Assembly (NCBI GenBank): GCA_035647815.1
Contig: DASRMR010000006.1
Location: forward strand, 45,318-109,317
DNA: 64,000 nt
Direction of reading: 5' to 3'
DNA from: JAAYRQ01 sp035647815
Lineage (GTDB): Bacteria > Bacillota > Syntrophomonadia > Syntrophomonadales > Syntrophomonadaceae
Position numbers and translations under genes: made by a program
The notes under the pieces: model-generated
Told to the model about the DNA's origin: nothing
The model's database searches: none
The model's input: only the letters and a program-made list of their open reading frames with translations
Shown: positions 9,504 through 19,120 of the stretch, one piece after another
Layout: the number at the start of each line of letters is the position of its first letter
Numbering within the stretch: position 1 is the first letter of the stretch

Positions 9504-10748
9504 TTAACTAAGTTTATGAATAAAAAGACCACTAAGTAACTTTGGTTCAAACCAAGTAGATTTTGGGGGCATTACTTTTCCAGCTTCAGCCACATCTATT
9601 AAATCTTGAATAGTAGTCGGATACATAGAAAATGCAACTTCCATCTCACCACTATCTACTCTAGTTTGTAAAGTCTTTATTCCCCTAATTCCTCCGACAA
9701 AATCAATTCTGTCACTAGTACGAGGATCATCAATTTCTAAAATAGGTTTTAAGATATTATTTTGTAATATAGAAACATCTAATCTATCTACTGGATCATT
9801 ATCTTTAAATATATCACTATTCGCAGTTAATTTATACCAACAATTATCTAAATACATGCCAAAATTATGCTTAGCATCAGGTTTATAACTATCTATATTA
9901 TTTAACTTTTCTACAGTAAATTTTTCTTTTATCAGTTCAATGAACTGTGCTACATTAAGACCATTCAAGTCCACAACTAGACGATTATAATCCATAATAT
10001 GTAAATCACGGTCAGGAAAGATAACTGCTAAAAAGTAGTTAAATTCATCATCTAAACTATAATTCGGATTAGCCTCTCTTCTCTTAAGTCCGACTTTAAC
10101 CCCAGAGGCACTTCTATGGTGACCATCTGCTATATATAAAGATGGTATTTTAGCAAATAACTTTTGTAACTTCTCTATTACTTCATCATTATCGATTAAC
10201 CAAACTTTTTGTTTAACACCTTGAGCAATAAAATCATATTCCGGTTCCCCAGTTATACTTTTATTTATGACTTCCTGGATTTCATAGTTATTCTTATAGG
10301 TTAAAAATATGGGACCAGTATTAGCATCACAATAATCTACATGATTTATTCTATCTGCTTCTTTATCAGCTCGGGTATTTTCGTGCTTTTTAATAACATT
10401 ATTGAGATAATCATCTATAGAAACACATACTACAAGTCCTGTCTGGGGACGTCCATCCATAATTTGCTGATAAACATAAAAAGAAGGTTTTACATCTTGC
10501 TGTAAAACATTATCTTCTATCATTTGGTTAAGATTTTCACTAGCTTTTTGATATACCCTAGTATCATATAAATCAATAGATTCATCTAAGTCTATTTCAG
10601 CTTTATCGACATGTAAAAAAGAATGAGGATTTCCTTTTACTATTTCTCGTGCTTCATCACTACTCATAACATCATATGGTAGCGCAGCTACTAATTCGGC
10701 CAATTCTTTTTGTGGCCTAATAGCTTTAAAAGGTCTTATTATTGCCAT
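9504..10748 (-). CDS. DUF1015 family protein
   Basis: A 414-aa cytoplasmic protein that matches DUF1015: the opening IIRPFKAIRP, the VAALPYDVMSSDEAR motif (about 20-34), HENTRADKEADR (about 120), IADGHHRSAS (about 204) and a C-terminal region that includes DFVGGIRG. The biochemical function is unknown. In Clostridia such genes are often found beside serine-metabolism genes (class V aminotransferase and phosphoglycerate dehydrogenase). Here only the aminotransferase is present, upstream at 10831-11901, and an HTH gene lies downstream. The His/Asp-rich IADGHH segment looks like a catalytic or metal site, which is inference. Confidence 0.88.
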   Translation of the reverse strand: MAIIRPFKAIRPQKELAELVAALPYDVMSSDEAREIVKGNPHSFLHVDKAEIDLDESIDLYDTRVYQKASENLNQMIEDNVLQQDVKPSFYVYQQIMDGRPQTGLVVCVSIDDYLNNVIKKHENTRADKEADRINHVDYCDANTGPIFLTYKNNYEIQEVINKSITGEPEYDFIAQGVKQKVWLIDNDEVIEKLQKLFAKIPSLYIADGHHRSASGVKVGLKRREANPNYSLDDEFNYFLAVIFPDRDLHIMDYNRLVVDLNGLNVAQFIELIKEKFTVEKLNNIDSYKPDAKHNFGMYLDNCWYKLTANSDIFKDNDPVDRLDVSILQNNILKPILEIDDPRTSDRIDFVGGIRGIKTLQTRVDSGEMEVAFSMYPTTIQDLIDVAEAGKVMPPKSTWFEPKLLSGLFIHKLS

Positions 10749-10830
10749 TTAATTCCCTCCGGTTAATTTATTCTACAGTAAGCTTGTCTTTAGTTTAAAC
10801 ATGAATATTATAAGTTGTTTTTTTCAAATT

Positions 10831-11901
10831 CTATATTCCTAAAATATCATCTATATGGCTGATTAGCTCTTTAACTTCATCTAAAGTAGCATTAGCCATA
10901 TGGGCAATACGGAAAGTTTTTTCTTTTAGATTACTATATCCATTAGAAATCTGAAAACCTCTTAGCCCCAGCTCCTTGTTCAGATCCACAACACTTATTC
11001 CCCGGGTATTTTCTACAGCAGTTAAAGTATTAGATAAATATCTTTCATCAGCAAATAAAGCAAAATTCCTTTTAGCCCAGTCTCTAACATATTCAGCCAT
11101 CAATATATGTCGTTTAAATCTGTTTTCTAGACCTTCTTCCATAATTAGATCTAGTTGAAAGTCTAAGGCAAACATATGTGGTAATGAAGGTGTGGTTGGA
11201 TATTGATAATCTCTTTTTTGTATGTAATCATACAATTTGAGTAAATCTAAATAATAGCCGCGATGGTTAACCTCTTTAGCTCTTTCAACAGCTTTTTGTG
11301 AAAAAGTACAGATAGAAATACCGGGAGGAAGTCCTAATGCTTTTTGGGTTGAGCTAATACAAATATCAATACCTAGCTCGTCAACCTTGATTTCGGAGCC
11401 ACCAGCTGAACTTACTGCATCTACACACCAAACGATATTCGAATATTTATTTATTACAGGAGCAAATTCTTCAATAGGATTCATCATCCCAGTCGAAGTT
11501 TCATTATGAGTAATGGTGACTAAATCATATTTTCCGGTAGCTAAAACTTCGTCTATCATGTCAACAGTATTAGCCTGTCCCATTTCCACTTCAAAAAGAT
11601 CTGCCGGGACATTGTTGGCAATAGCCATTTCATACCATCTTTTGCCAAAAGCTCCTGCCGAAAACACTGCCGCTTTTTTTAAGGTGCAAGAGCGAATAGC
11701 CCCTTCCATTAGACCACTACCAGAACTAGTGGAAATTAGTATTTCCTCATTAGTAAATAACATCTTTTTAAGTTTTTCACTAATCCGTCTTTGTAATTGG
11801 GATGCTTCTTTACTGCGATGACTTATCATAGGTGTAGACATTTTTTCTAATACATCTTTCCTAACTTCAACTGGTCCAGGTATAAATAGTTTCTTATGCA
11901 C
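10831..11901 (-). CDS. Class V aminotransferase (serine-pyruvate/alanine-glyoxylate type)
   Basis: A 356-aa fold-type I PLP enzyme. It opens with LFIPGPVEVRKDVL, has the substrate-loop SHRSKEA (about 28), the cofactor-contact segments TSSGSG and THNETSTG, and the PLP lysine in SSTQKALGLPPG (about residue 190). Relatives transaminate alanine or serine with glyoxylate or pyruvate, and clostridial relatives beside DUF1015 may serve as the serine-pathway aminotransferase. The substrate cannot be fixed from the sequence. The GTG start has GGGAGG about 10 bases upstream. The promoter and a terminator-like hairpin lie in the 160-base leader region. Confidence 0.87.
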   Translation of the reverse strand: MHKKLFIPGPVEVRKDVLEKMSTPMISHRSKEASQLQRRISEKLKKMLFTNEEILISTSSGSGLMEGAIRSCTLKKAAVFSAGAFGKRWYEMAIANNVPADLFEVEMGQANTVDMIDEVLATGKYDLVTITHNETSTGMMNPIEEFAPVINKYSNIVWCVDAVSSAGGSEIKVDELGIDICISSTQKALGLPPGISICTFSQKAVERAKEVNHRGYYLDLLKLYDYIQKRDYQYPTTPSLPHMFALDFQLDLIMEEGLENRFKRHILMAEYVRDWAKRNFALFADERYLSNTLTAVENTRGISVVDLNKELGLRGFQISNGYSNLKEKTFRIAHMANATLDEVKELISHIDDILGI

Positions 11902-11931
11902 TTCTTCGTAAACCTCCCAATAATTTATAAT

Positions 11932-11954
11932 AAAAAAAGGCTAAAAAGCTAGCC
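11932..11954 (-). terminator. Terminator-like hairpin in the aminotransferase leader (possible attenuator)
   Basis: On the minus strand GGCTA and TAGCC enclose a 6-base loop and are followed by seven T residues (A at 11932-11938 on the plus strand). It lies between the apparent promoter (-10 at 11992-11997) and the aminotransferase ribosome binding site, so if the promoter is real this would cut transcripts before the gene unless relieved. Confidence 0.6.
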
Positions 11955-11991
11955 AATGTAGATAGTCTCTTGCAATTTTATGCTTCTAATA

Positions 11992-12040
11992 ATTATACCA
12001 CAATCAGGGCTAAGTATGGAAATTAACCTTAATTGTGGTA
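11992..12040 (-). promoter_or_regulatory. Extended -10 promoter with overlapping inverted repeat
   Basis: The minus strand has TGGTATAAT, a perfect -10 (11992-11997) with the TG extension; the -35 is weak (TTCCAT-like at 18 bases). A 9-base inverted repeat, TACCACAAT with ATTGTGGTA (arms 11996-12004 and 12032-12040), overlaps the -10 and spans the spacer. It may be an operator for a repressor, or the hairpin may end the upstream ymxH transcript. No good T run follows, which weakens the terminator reading. Confidence 0.5.
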
Positions 12041-12064
12041 GATTTTTTCACTTAATACTATGTA

Positions 12065-12319
12065 TTAATATGAATTATTTTTAAGCCGTATATGTGTCTT
12101 ATCAAGTTCTACAACTATTACTTCCCGTCCAATCTTTTTAACTGCCTCCCAAGGGACAACTAATTTCTGTCTATCAGCCCAAAAGTTTAAAGCATTTCCA
12201 CGGTTAGGAAGAATCATTGATATAATATGTCCCGATTGTTCATCAATAAGCATATCTGATTCTCCCACAGTACCCATACGCATCCCATCATAAATATTGA
12301 CTATTTCCTTGCCTATCAA
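12065..12319 (-). CDS. ymxH: YlmC/YmxH family PRC-barrel protein
   Basis: An 84-aa protein with a single PRC-barrel-like domain: GKEIVNIYDGMRMGTVGESD, then a beta-rich segment and VPWEAVKKIGREVIVVEL. YlmC/YmxH proteins are conserved in spore formers and have been linked to sporulation, but no activity is known. Its place after the M16 protease and dut matches the B. subtilis order mlpA-ymxH. In B. subtilis the dipicolinate synthase genes follow; they are absent here. The 27-base gap to dut suggests the same transcript. Confidence 0.85.
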   Translation of the reverse strand: MIGKEIVNIYDGMRMGTVGESDMLIDEQSGHIISMILPNRGNALNFWADRQKLVVPWEAVKKIGREVIVVELDKTHIRLKNNSY

Positions 12320-12346
12320 GTCATTGAGTTTTATGTATATCCCCCC

Positions 12347-12784
12347 TTAAGCACCAGTATGGCCAAAGCCACCATCCCCCCGGATAGTTTGATTTAACTC
12401 CTCGGCCTCTACTAATTCTACCTTTTCAACTTGGGTAAATACCATTTGGGCAATCCTTTCTCCCCTTTGTAAAATATACTCTTTGTCCCCTAGATTTATA
12501 ACTACAACCTTAATTTCACCTCGATAATCAGCATCAATAGTTCCAGGAGTATTTAATACTGTTACACCATGTTTAATAGCTAAACCACTACGAGGTCGAA
12601 TTTGGGCTTCATAACCTTCAGGAATGGCAATAGCAATGCTAGTTGGCACTAGTACTATAGCCCCTTTGTTTATTACTATCTGTTCATCGATAGCAGCATA
12701 TAAATCTACACCTGATGAACCACCAGTCATATATTTGGGCAATGGTAAATCTAGAGAATGTAATCTTTTAACCCGTATTTTCAA
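12347..12784 (-). CDS. dut: dUTP diphosphatase
   Basis: Hydrolyses dUTP to dUMP and pyrophosphate, keeping uracil out of DNA and feeding dTMP synthesis. The 145-aa protein has the five motifs of trimeric dUTPase: SGVDLYA (about 24), PRSGLA (about 63), NTPGTIDADYRGEI (about 78), RGERIAQMVF (about 102) and a C-terminal GDGGFGHTG flap. All key residues are visible. It is inserted between the M16 protease and ymxH, a place where B. subtilis has no gene. Confidence 0.97.
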   Translation of the reverse strand: MKIRVKRLHSLDLPLPKYMTGGSSGVDLYAAIDEQIVINKGAIVLVPTSIAIAIPEGYEAQIRPRSGLAIKHGVTVLNTPGTIDADYRGEIKVVVINLGDKEYILQRGERIAQMVFTQVEKVELVEAEELNQTIRGDGGFGHTGA

Positions 12785-12808
12785 TTTATTCTCCCCTTTT
12801 TTAAACTG

Positions 12809-14077
12809 CTATCTAAAATATCTTTGAAATTCTTCTTCCACAATAGGTAGTATATCTTTAGAGCCAATAGCAGCCAGTGACAAACTGCTCTGATTAAGTA
12901 TTTTATTAGCTAAATTAGTAACATCTTGTGAACTTACAGCATATATCTTGCTAATAACATCTTCAACAGGTATAACTTTATCATACATAAGCATAGTCTT
13001 ACCTAGCCTACTCATGTGGTTGGTAACACTTTCCATGCCTAGGTAAATACTTGACTTCATTAACCTTTTCGTTCGCTCTACCTCAAGCTCTGTAACTCCC
13101 TTATCAGTAAATAAAGTTAGTTCTTCCTGTAAGGTTTTAAAGAAACTTCCTATGTGCTTTTTACTAGTAGCAATATAAATACTATATGAGCCTGTATCTG
13201 AGTAAGTTGAAGGGTATGAATAAACTGAATATGCTAAACCTAATTCTTCGCGTATTTTTTGGAAAAGTCGAGAACTTAATCCCCCTCCCAAAATACTACT
13301 CATAATGTTTTGAGAATAACGATTAGGATCAAAATAGGAAATACCAGGTCCTCCTATACATATTTGTACTTGCTCGGTTTCCTTTTCGACTAAATTAATG
13401 AAAGGTGGACTAGTAGTTGATTTAGCTATATCTAAATCAAGTGTTGTTCGAGGTTGGTTAATCAGAAGTTCTTCAATTTTATCTTTTATTTCCTCACTAT
13501 TTACATTACCTGCAATTGAAATGACTAAATTAGAAGGTATATAACAACTCTTGTAAAAGTCGTAGATATCTTTTTGCGCAAAACTAGTGACAGAATCTAA
13601 GGTGCCCAAAATAGGTAAGCCCATAGAATTATTCTCCCATAGCTTTTCGGCGAAAACATCATGGATTAAATCATCTGGTGAATCTTCATACATATTAATT
13701 TCTTCGATTACAACGCCTTTTTCAACATCAAAATCCTTTTTAGCAAAGGTGGAATTAAAAATCATATCAAATAAAATATCTAAAGCTTCAAATGAGTTTT
13801 CATCCAAAGTCCTAGCATAAACACAAGTGTATTCTTTTGCAGTGAAAGCGTTTAACTGTCCACCTATCCCTTCGAAACTTTCTGCGATATCTCTGGCACT
13901 ACGGCTCGGAGTTCCTTTAAAAAGCATATGCTCTATGAAATGACTTGCACCTGACATATGCGCTGGCTCATGTCTAGAACCTAACTTTATATATATCCCT
14001 ATAGCTACCGATTTTAAATATGGCATCTCCTCTACTAATAATGTTGCTTTATTATCTAAATTCCAGTAATTAACCAC
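12809..14077 (-). CDS. mlpA: M16 family zinc protease (MlpA/YmxG type)
   Basis: A 422-aa insulinase-family peptidase. The inverted zinc motif HFIEH, with its distal Glu in the EKGVVIEEINMYEDSPDD segment, is intact. The second, inactive M16 domain begins near residue 175 and holds the SSRLFQKIREELGLAYSVYS signature. I chose the GTG at 14077 because GGAGG lies 7 bases upstream and the 422-aa length matches the family; a longer frame runs to 14140 but overlaps the end of dacF. It sits downstream of the deacetylase-dacF pair, as mlpA follows ylxY in B. subtilis. The substrate is unknown. Confidence 0.92.
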   Translation of the reverse strand: MVNYWNLDNKATLLVEEMPYLKSVAIGIYIKLGSRHEPAHMSGASHFIEHMLFKGTPSRSARDIAESFEGIGGQLNAFTAKEYTCVYARTLDENSFEALDILFDMIFNSTFAKKDFDVEKGVVIEEINMYEDSPDDLIHDVFAEKLWENNSMGLPILGTLDSVTSFAQKDIYDFYKSCYIPSNLVISIAGNVNSEEIKDKIEELLINQPRTTLDLDIAKSTTSPPFINLVEKETEQVQICIGGPGISYFDPNRYSQNIMSSILGGGLSSRLFQKIREELGLAYSVYSYPSTYSDTGSYSIYIATSKKHIGSFFKTLQEELTLFTDKGVTELEVERTKRLMKSSIYLGMESVTNHMSRLGKTMLMYDKVIPVEDVISKIYAVSSQDVTNLANKILNQSSLSLAAIGSKDILPIVEEEFQRYFR

Positions 14078-14136
14078 ACATTTACCTCCATTGATATAAT
14101 ATCTAATATATTTCTTGCTATATATTGCTAATACCT

Positions 14137-15249
14137 TCACTTGATTAGGAATTCCCTAATTTTTTGTATAGTATTGTTCTTTTTCTTTATATTTTCCCGA
14201 TTAACTAGAGGGATACTTTTCATAAGTTTATTATCAACATAAACATCTAGGTAGCCATGAATAGTACCTTTCAATACAGGCACTTCTGGCATATAATTAA
14301 TCCGCACTTTCTTTTCTAGGTCTAATTTATTGTCTGCTTGCCATAAATATAAGTCTTGGCTAGGATATACTTCCATATACGGCTTTTCCCCATTATTAAC
14401 CTTTAAGCGCTTAAATGGAATCTGCCCATCTATAATCTTTACATATTTAGTATTATAAAACCCATAATCTAATAATCGCATACAGTCACCTACCCTATCC
14501 CCAGACTTCAAAGTTACTGCGATTAAATTTCTTCCATCTCTAGTAGCTGAAGCTACCAGACATTTCCCCGCCAAATTAGTCGTTCCTGTCTTAATTCCAT
14601 TAGCACCAGAATAATTATTTAATAACCTGTTAGTAGTGGAGATTTTTAATGGTTTAATATAATCTGGATGTTGAAAAGTTGATTCTGCCATAGCAACAAT
14701 TTTTCGAGGCTCCTCTTTAGTTAATAAATAACGTCCGATTACTGATAAATCATAAGTTGTACTATAATGATTTGTTGCAGGTAATCCGGAAGAATTGATA
14801 AAATGGGTGTTAACTGCTCCTATCGCAAATGCCTTTTTATTCATAAGATGAGCAAAAAGACTCTCATCACCTGCAATATGCTCAGCTAACACTACTGCTG
14901 TATCATTAGATGAACGTATTAATGCTGCTTTTACTAGCTCAGCCACTTCAACCTCGCTACCCTTTCGTAAACCTATTGAAAACTCCGGGGTTTTAGACGC
15001 ATGTTCAGAAACTATAGCTACTTCATCTAAATTTGCATATTCAACTGCTAAAATAGCCGTCATCATCTTGGTAGTACTAGCAACTGGTCTTTTTTCATCT
15101 AGGCCTTGAGAATAAATAACCTGACCAGTATCTGTATCTACTAAGCAATAATAATTTGTAGATAAATAAGGGGTTGCATTAACCGCATCAACCCCTAAAG
15201 CTAATAAAAATATTAAAACAAAAATACTAATATTAATCTTTCTTAACAT
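14137..15249 (-). CDS. dacF: D-alanyl-D-alanine carboxypeptidase (DacF-like)
   Basis: A low-molecular-weight penicillin-binding protein that trims the terminal D-Ala from peptidoglycan pentapeptides. A signal peptide or anchor (about residues 4-25) is followed by a peptidase S11 domain with SxxK (STTKMMTA), SSNDTA and GIKTGTTNLAG, and then a beta-rich C-terminal domain typical of PBP5/DacF. I chose the ATG at 15249 (MLRKINIS) since it starts directly at the signal peptide; the gene overlaps the deacetylase by 17 bases. A role in spore cortex is plausible from the neighbours but not proven. Confidence 0.9.
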   Translation of the reverse strand: MLRKINISIFVLIFLLALGVDAVNATPYLSTNYYCLVDTDTGQVIYSQGLDEKRPVASTTKMMTAILAVEYANLDEVAIVSEHASKTPEFSIGLRKGSEVEVAELVKAALIRSSNDTAVVLAEHIAGDESLFAHLMNKKAFAIGAVNTHFINSSGLPATNHYSTTYDLSVIGRYLLTKEEPRKIVAMAESTFQHPDYIKPLKISTTNRLLNNYSGANGIKTGTTNLAGKCLVASATRDGRNLIAVTLKSGDRVGDCMRLLDYGFYNTKYVKIIDGQIPFKRLKVNNGEKPYMEVYPSQDLYLWQADNKLDLEKKVRINYMPEVPVLKGTIHGYLDVYVDNKLMKSIPLVNRENIKKKNNTIQKIREFLIK

Positions 15250-15982
15250 TTTCGACCCCGGTCCCATCTTTCTCAACTAATATTTTGTCAATTGTAACCA
15301 TTTTATAACCTTGTTCTTTAATACTATTTAACATTTCCGGTAAAGCTTGAACAGTCGGTTCAGTAGGATGCATCAATATGATAGCATCATTATGAATTTT
15401 ATTCAAAACTCTTTTTATAATCATATCTGGAGTCGGTTTTTGCCAATCGATTGTATCTATACTCCACATTATTAAATCATAATTAATGCTTGATACTGCT
15501 GTCATTATTTGACGACTCTGCTCCCCATATGGTGATGAAAAAAACTTGGTTCTTTTTTCAATAATATTATAAATGATATCTTCAGCTTTCTTTATTTGAT
15601 TAATAGCGTCAGTTTGAGAAAGTGTATTAAAATGCACATGCTTATAACTATGATTTTGGATACTATGACCAGCCTTATCAATCTTTTTTAACATGTCCGG
15701 GTTTTTTTCTGCCCATAAACCTGTAACATAAAATGTTGCTTGTGCATCATATCGCTTAAATTCTTCCAACATAGCAGGAATATGCTCTTCTCCCCAATCT
15801 ACATTAACAGAAATAGCTACTAACTTTTCACCTGTATTGCCTTGATAAATAGGCTCAGTCATGCGTGAGGCAACACCAGTATCACTATAATAGATTAATG
15901 AAAGACCTAAAAACCCACAGATAAGCAAAGCTATAACTGCACTCCCAATTAAAGTTTTTTTAGAAAAAAAGTAAACCTTCAT
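15233..15982 (-). CDS. Polysaccharide deacetylase family protein (YlxY/PdaB-like)
   Basis: A membrane-anchored NodB-fold protein of 249 aa (anchor about residues 10-32). Motif 2 (HSYKH) and the His of motif 5 (LMHP) are present, and motif 4 reads DTIDW. Motif 1, normally TFDDG, reads VNVDWGEE, keeping a single Asp. Motif 3, normally RPPYG, reads SSPYG, with the Arg replaced. Such changes recur in the YlxY group, so activity may be altered or lost. Its place after pnp matches ylxY in B. subtilis. It starts one base after the vanW stop codon and overlaps dacF. Confidence 0.85.
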   Translation of the reverse strand: MKVYFFSKKTLIGSAVIALLICGFLGLSLIYYSDTGVASRMTEPIYQGNTGEKLVAISVNVDWGEEHIPAMLEEFKRYDAQATFYVTGLWAEKNPDMLKKIDKAGHSIQNHSYKHVHFNTLSQTDAINQIKKAEDIIYNIIEKRTKFFSSPYGEQSRQIMTAVSSINYDLIMWSIDTIDWQKPTPDMIIKRVLNKIHNDAIILMHPTEPTVQALPEMLNSIKEQGYKMVTIDKILVEKDGTGVENVKKD

Positions 15983-16834
15983 TTATCCTTCCCCCCTTAT
16001 TTGTACCCAGACTTTACCACCACTAATACCTGATTTTATAATTATAGGCTCTTTAGATATATTACTAAACTTAAAATCCTGATCCCCGAAACTTACCGTA
16101 GCATCTTTGTTTTCTGGAACATAGCTAACTGGTTTTGAGTGAGAATGCCTTTCTAGCACTTTAAAATTGGCCTCCAAAACAGCATTATATAATGTACTTG
16201 AAACTTGACATACACCTCCTCCATAATCTGTCCCGATACTACCCATTAAAATAACTGGTGCTGGCAGATATCCCCTTTCTACTGTTCTCGGGCCGACTAT
16301 TTCATTAAAGGAAAATATATCTGATGGCCATAAAAGAGTGTTATTTATACCTTGACTAGCTAATAAGATATTATTATAGCGTTGATATGAACCTGTTAGC
16401 CATGTTTCATAATAGCCTATTACTGTATTAATTTTTTTCAGACTTTGACTACTATGAACCGGTTGTAATTTAATAAAATATAGGGGAACTTTCTCGCCAA
16501 TTGGAGCTGATATAATTTTATAAATACTTTTTTCGATATCTACGATCAGGCCTTCTTGTTCTTTAATAATATTTCCGGTCTTTTTATCGAGGTATGGTTC
16601 AACTGGTAAGATTTGATGCTGGATAGCTAATTCCTCTACTACTAAGCGAACCTCATCTGGTAATAATTTTTCAACATTATGCTTATCTACTGTAACCCCA
16701 GCTTTAACTCCGTAAAAATGCCTTTCCAGTTTATCTAGACCACTATTAAAAAGTGAAAAAGTCATTAAAAGAATAAATAAAAAAAGGACTTTACTATTTA
16801 ACTTAATAACATGAAATCCTTTACCATAAATCAC
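15983..16834 (-). CDS. VanW family protein
   Basis: A 283-aa protein with one N-terminal membrane segment (about residues 14-33), a peptidoglycan-binding-like region (about 40-130), and the VanW domain (about 135-270) with the signature WPSDIFSFNEIVGPRT and the GGGVCQVSSTLYNA motif. VanW-domain proteins are envelope proteins of uncertain activity, some linked to glycopeptide resistance clusters or spore envelope. No van resistance genes are nearby, so resistance should not be assumed. The start is GTG with GGGAGGGGG just upstream. It leads the deacetylase-dacF-mlpA group. Confidence 0.88.
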   Translation of the reverse strand: MIYGKGFHVIKLNSKVLFLFILLMTFSLFNSGLDKLERHFYGVKAGVTVDKHNVEKLLPDEVRLVVEELAIQHQILPVEPYLDKKTGNIIKEQEGLIVDIEKSIYKIISAPIGEKVPLYFIKLQPVHSSQSLKKINTVIGYYETWLTGSYQRYNNILLASQGINNTLLWPSDIFSFNEIVGPRTVERGYLPAPVILMGSIGTDYGGGVCQVSSTLYNAVLEANFKVLERHSHSKPVSYVPENKDATVSFGDQDFKFSNISKEPIIIKSGISGGKVWVQIRGEG

Positions 16835-16931
16835 TACCCCCTCCCTTAATTATTAATCCTTAAAAAATAACAGCTCATAAATAAATATTCGAGAGGTAAG
16901 GTATCTATTCACTTATCCAGAAAATACAAAT

Positions 16932-16951
16932 AAACCGAGTGATCTCGGTTT
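16932..16951 (-). terminator. Hairpin terminator after pnp
   Basis: AAACCGAG (16932-16939) and CTCGGTTT (16944-16951) form a perfect 8-base stem with a 4-base loop, about 43 bases past the pnp stop codon. On the minus strand the 3' arm runs into TTTATTTG. It separates pnp from the vanW group. Confidence 0.8.
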
Positions 16952-16993
16952 ACTTGGGAGTAAATCTAAGTTCTTTAATTATTTAGTATTACT

Positions 16994-19081
16994 TTACAAG
17001 GCAGCTTTACGGGATAAATTAATCCTGCCTTGCCTATCTATTTCTAATACTTTGACTAAGACTTGATCACCGACATCTAGAATGTCAGTAACTTTATCTA
17101 CTCTAGATTCAGCTAATTGCGAAATATGAACTAATCCTTCTTTACCTTGCGTACCTAAAACACCAGGTAATATTTCTACGAAAGCTCCAAAGTCCATTAT
17201 CCGTTTTACTGTACCCATATAATTCTTACCAACTTCTACTTCGGCAATAATAGATTCTATCAAGGCTTTAGCTTTTTGACTAGATTCTTGATCAGTTCCT
17301 AAGATGTATAGACTTCCATCATCTTCGATATCTATCTTGCAGCCAGTTTCATCGACGATTTTATGAATAGTCTTTCCACCTGGGCCTATTATTGACCTTA
17401 TTTTATCGGGATGAATCATCATTTTTAACATTTGTGGAGCATAAGGTGAAAGTTCTTCCTTAGGTTGACTAATAACTTTAAGCATTTCACCTAAAATAAA
17501 CATTCTACCTTCGTGAGCTTGTGCTAATGCTTTTTCTACGATTTCACGACTTACTCCAGTAATTTTTATATCCATCTGTAATGCAGTAATACCCTTTTCT
17601 GTACCTGTAACCTTGAAATCCATATCCCCTAATGCATCTTCAATTCCTTGAATATCACTCAAGATAGCAAATGAATCGTTTTCCTTAACTAGACCCATTG
17701 CTATACCAGATACAGGTGATTTAATAGGTACTCCAGCATCCATCAAAGATAAGCTACTTCCACATACACTCGCCATAGAACTAGAACCATTAGATTCGAG
17801 CACATCAGATACAACCCTTATCGTATAAGGAAAATCATCTTGATCTGGAATAACTGGAACTAGTGCTCGCTCTGCTAATGCACCATGCCCTATTTCCCTA
17901 CGACCAGGACCTCTCATAGGTCTAGTTTCGCCTACACTAAAAGGCGGGAAGTTATAATGGTGAATGTATCTTTTAGGTGTGTCTAAACCTAAACCATCTA
18001 ACCTTTGTTCCTCACTAGTTGCACCTAAAGTAGTTACAGATAATACTTGAGTTTGTCCACGGGTAAATAATCCTGAACCATGTGTACGAGGTAAATAACC
18101 TACATCACTAGTTATAGTTCTGATTTCTTCTACTCCCCTGCCATCAACCCTATCACCTTCATCGATAATCATCTTTCTTATAGTTTTTTTCAAGATTTCT
18201 TCTAATACCGATTTGACTTCCTTGGCACCTTCCGGATAAATTTCACTAAAATGTTCGATAGTTAAATCTTTGACTTCCGCTATTTGGCTTTCGCGAGCTT
18301 TTTTATCCGCATTTTTAACTGCTTGTTCCATTTTGTCAGTTGTAAATTCTTTTACTGCCTCTTCTAACTCTTCATCAACCTTAGGAATAATAACTTCTGA
18401 TTTAACCGGTTTAATAGCATCAATAATAGTTTCTTGGAAAAGACAAATCCTTTTAATTTCTTCATGACCGAAGAATATGGCATCAATTACTACATCTTCG
18501 GGGATTTCGCTAGCTTCTCCTTCAACCATCATAATAGCTTCTTTGCTACCAGCTACTATTAGGTGCATTTCAATTAAATCTAGTTGCTCTACAGTCGGAT
18601 TAATTATGAATTCGCCATCAATCAAACCAACTACTACCGCAGCAACTGGACCATTAAAAGGAATATTAGAAACACACATTGCTATAGAAGCACCGTTAAT
18701 AGCAGTTATATCTGGAGCATTATCCATCTCAACTGATAAGATAGTAGCAACTATATGGACATCGTTCCGAAAACCTGGTGGAAATAAAGGACGTATAGGC
18801 CTATCGATCAACCTCGCACTTAAAGTAGCCTGTTCAGTAGGTCTACCTTCTCTTTTAATAAATCCACCGGGAATTTTTCCTACAGCATATTGTCTTTCTT
18901 CATAATCTACCGTTAGCGGAAAGAAATCAATTCCTTCTCTAGGTAACTTAGAAGCAGTTGCAGCTACCAATACTACTGTGTCTCCATAACGCATAACAGC
19001 AGCCCCATTAGCCTGTTTAGCAACTTTGCCAACCTCTACAACTAGCTTTCGACCACCAATTTCAGTTTCAAAAATATGCAC
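16994..19081 (-). CDS. pnp: Polyribonucleotide nucleotidyltransferase (PNPase)
   Basis: A phosphorolytic 3'-5' exoribonuclease and a core RNA-decay enzyme. The 695-aa protein has two RNase PH domains (about 10-220 and 310-540) separated by a helical domain, then a KH domain ([15 protein letters not shown], about 555-600) and an S1 domain (about 620-690: [18 protein letters not shown]). The second RNase PH domain keeps the catalytic region (the [11 protein letters not shown] stretch with its Asp residues). It lies directly after rpsO, an arrangement conserved widely across bacteria. Confidence 0.98.
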   Translation of the reverse strand: MHIFETEIGGRKLVVEVGKVAKQANGAAVMRYGDTVVLVAATASKLPREGIDFFPLTVDYEERQYAVGKIPGGFIKREGRPTEQATLSARLIDRPIRPLFPPGFRNDVHIVATILSVEMDNAPDITAINGASIAMCVSNIPFNGPVAAVVVGLIDGEFIINPTVEQLDLIEMHLIVAGSKEAIMMVEGEASEIPEDVVIDAIFFGHEEIKRICLFQETIIDAIKPVKSEVIIPKVDEELEEAVKEFTTDKMEQAVKNADKKARESQIAEVKDLTIEHFSEIYPEGAKEVKSVLEEILKKTIRKMIIDEGDRVDGRGVEEIRTITSDVGYLPRTHGSGLFTRGQTQVLSVTTLGATSEEQRLDGLGLDTPKRYIHHYNFPPFSVGETRPMRGPGRREIGHGALAERALVPVIPDQDDFPYTIRVVSDVLESNGSSSMASVCGSSLSLMDAGVPIKSPVSGIAMGLVKENDSFAILSDIQGIEDALGDMDFKVTGTEKGITALQMDIKITGVSREIVEKALAQAHEGRMFILGEMLKVISQPKEELSPYAPQMLKMMIHPDKIRSIIGPGGKTIHKIVDETGCKIDIEDDGSLYILGTDQESSQKAKALIESIIAEVEVGKNYMGTVKRIMDFGAFVEILPGVLGTQGKEGLVHISQLAESRVDKVTDILDVGDQVLVKVLEIDRQGRINLSRKAAL

Positions 19082-19120
19082 TAGTTAAAACTCCTCCTTT
19101 CTATTATTATATATATAATT

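Noticed and set aside
18477..18905. 142-codon frame on the plus strand within pnp
   Set aside because: Antisense shadow of a well-conserved gene.
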